Source: Flavobacterium ginsengisoli
GTDB lineage: Bacteria; Bacteroidota; Bacteroidia; Flavobacteriales; Flavobacteriaceae
Assembly: GCF_029625315.1 (NCBI RefSeq)
Contig: NZ_CP121110.1
Span: 3,791,001-3,855,000 of the forward strand
Length of the DNA stretch: 64,000 bases
Direction: 5' to 3'
Shown: positions 63,045 to 64,000 of the stretch, one piece after another
How positions within the stretch are numbered: the stretch's first letter is position 1
Layout: each line of letters begins with the position of its first letter
Program-made: the position numbers and the translations under genes
Notes under the pieces: generated by a model
Database searches by the model: none
What the model was told of the DNA's origin: nothing
What the model saw: the letters and a program-made list of their open reading frames with translations, nothing else

Positions 63045-63736
63045 CTTACCAACTTCAGTTCCACAATTAGTTAAAAAGAATATTTTAATAGTAGACGACC
63101 ATCCGTTTATTATTGAAGGATATAAAAATGCTATAACTCGTTATAATACAAAACAATACGATTTTTTTATTGCACAGGCACATGATTGTAGATCTGGTTA
63201 TGATATAATAGAAAATGAGAACACGCCCGAGTTTGATATTGCTTTTTTAGATATCAGTATGCCTCCTTACGAAGAAAAAGAGATCTTTTCTGGTGAAGAT
63301 CTTGCAAAGCTACTTCTGAAAAAAATGCCTTCGTGCAAGATCATTCTTTTGACAATGTATACAGAATTGCTAAAGATCAAAACTATTATTAGAACAATTC
63401 AGCCAAACGGATTGATTATTAAAAATGACCTTACTTTTGACGAATTGCTTTTGGCTTTTGATAAAGTGATGAAAAATGAAAAATACTATAGCCAATCGGT
63501 TGTAAAAATGCTCAATCAGTCCACACATAATGCTATCGAAATAGATCAATACGATAAACAAATATTAGTTCATTTAGCAAAAGGAACCCCAATTCAGGAA
63601 ATGCTCGCAAGCATGTTCCCATTTCTTTAAAAGCTATTGAAAAAGAAAAAAGCATTTGAAAGAGTTATTGAAAATTAAAAATGATTCTGATTCTGATTTG
63701 GTGAAAGAAGCAAGAAGCAAAGGACTTTTAGGATAA
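63034..63736 (+). CDS. NarL/LuxR-type response regulator (two GCWGC insertions and one A-run loss near its end)
   Basis: A regulator of about 233 residues after repair, partner of the overlapping kinase. The receiver domain has ILIVDDHPFIIEGY (Asp21-22), phospho-acceptor Asp73 in AFLDISMPP and LLTMYTELLK. The C-terminal helix-turn-helix reads ILVHLAKGTPIQEMLQHVPISLKAIEKRKKHLKELL in three joined pieces. At 63603-63612 the text reads GCTCGC and GCAAGC overlapping; removing both extra bases gives ATG CTG CAG CAT (MLQH). A further A is missing near 63645, restoring EKRKKHLK. The gene then ends at TAA 63734-63736 after SKGLLG. Without repair it would stop at 63630, inside the DNA-binding domain. 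Confidence 0.85.
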
Positions 63737-63756
63737 AATTAAAATCGTAAGAAACA

Positions 63757-63815
63757 ATAAAAAAAATTCCAAATTCTGATAGCTAGACTAGCTTTTGGAA
63801 TTTGGAATTTTTTAT
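63757..63815. terminator. Long inverted repeat, bidirectional terminator
   Basis: AAAAAATTCCAAATTC and GAATTTGGAATTTTTT flank about 20 bases that themselves contain TAGCTAGACTAGC. It lies between the convergent response regulator and the partial gene at the right edge. Confidence 0.85.
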
Positions 63816-63832
63816 TTAGAGTTTTGTTTGCT

Positions 63833-64000
63833 TTATTCTGTCAAAGCATCCCATCCGCGCGCTTTTAAAGCAATTTTTGTGTTGGCGCGGGTTACAAGAT
63901 GAATTCCTTCATTTTCTTCTGCCATATGGCCAATAACAGAGAAATTCGGATTTCCTTTTATTTTATCAAAATCATTAATGTCAATTGTAAATAAAAGTTC
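63833..64000 (-). CDS. 3' end of an unidentified gene
   Basis: The last 55 codons of a minus-strand gene that enters from the right edge, ending at TAA 63833-63835. Readable segments are LLFTIDINDFDKIKG, FSVIGHMAEENEGIHL and IALKARGWDALTE. The reading frame is open to the edge and codon use is typical of the window. I do not recognise the family from this fragment. Confidence 0.6.
   Translation of the reverse strand, partial: ELLFTIDINDFDKIKGNPNFSVIGHMAEENEGIHLVTRANTKIALKARGWDALTE

Overview
The window is chromosomal DNA of an AT-rich member of the Bacteroidota, almost certainly a Flavobacterium. The evidence is type IX secretion (T9SS) C-terminal modules, SusC/TonB-type and DUF4270 envelope proteins, Bacteroidota promoters (TTG, about 19 bases, then TAnnTTTG), frequent TTG starts, and the neighbourhood panD-panC / glycogen synthase-like / DUF4270 / glmS. 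No rRNA, tRNA, CRISPR array, insertion sequence or prophage was seen.

Layout. 0.3-1.3 kb: Tas-type aldo/keto reductase between octamer-repeat arrays. 1.4-8.7 kb: four exported envelope proteins on the minus strand (MuiA/DUF4139-like, L,D-transpeptidase-like, VWA lipoprotein, SIMPL protein), divergent from a LytS/LytTR two-component pair. Two direct repeats with a 21-base period upstream of two of the envelope genes look like LytTR operators, so this may be a self-contained envelope-response module. 8.8-14.8 kb (minus): GT51 transglycosylase, radA, an esterase-fold protein, panD, panC. 14.9-29.6 kb: glycogen synthase-like, DUF4270, glmS, TonB receptor, SGNH lipoprotein, atpD-atpC, two small unknowns, an NmrA-like protein, a BioF-like enzyme, a DUF2007 protein. 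29.6-51.6 kb: an island of four very large T9SS-exported surface proteins (1291-2092 residues) that differ in their N-terminal parts but share a roughly 450-residue C-terminal module; recX sits among them. 51.7-64 kb: cupin-like protein, small membrane protein, ribF, secreted metalloprotease, comF, glyS, an orphan LytTR regulator with a mutated phospho-site, a TPR sensor kinase with its response regulator, and the 3' end of an unknown gene.

The most striking signal is in the quality of the sequence. At least fourteen reading frames are interrupted, including the essential genes glmS and glyS. Fourteen of the roughly two dozen frameshifts are a single extra base inside GCAGC/GCTGC (GCWGC). Removing that base restores the expected protein each time. 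One spot with two overlapping GCWGC motifs carries an insertion in each. This points to a systematic base-calling error at a modified motif, hence a GCWGC/GCAGC DNA methyltransferase in the organism. The rest are mostly one-base losses in A/T runs. Every repaired gene comes out as a whole number of codons.

Other structures that the genes do not explain are four families of degenerate tandem 7-9-mers arranged as inverted repeats in intergenic gaps (one inside the atpD-atpC operon), a tandem pair of 20-base palindromes upstream of the largest surface-protein gene, and a GC-rich array of seven 294-base repeats with a mosaic history inside that gene.
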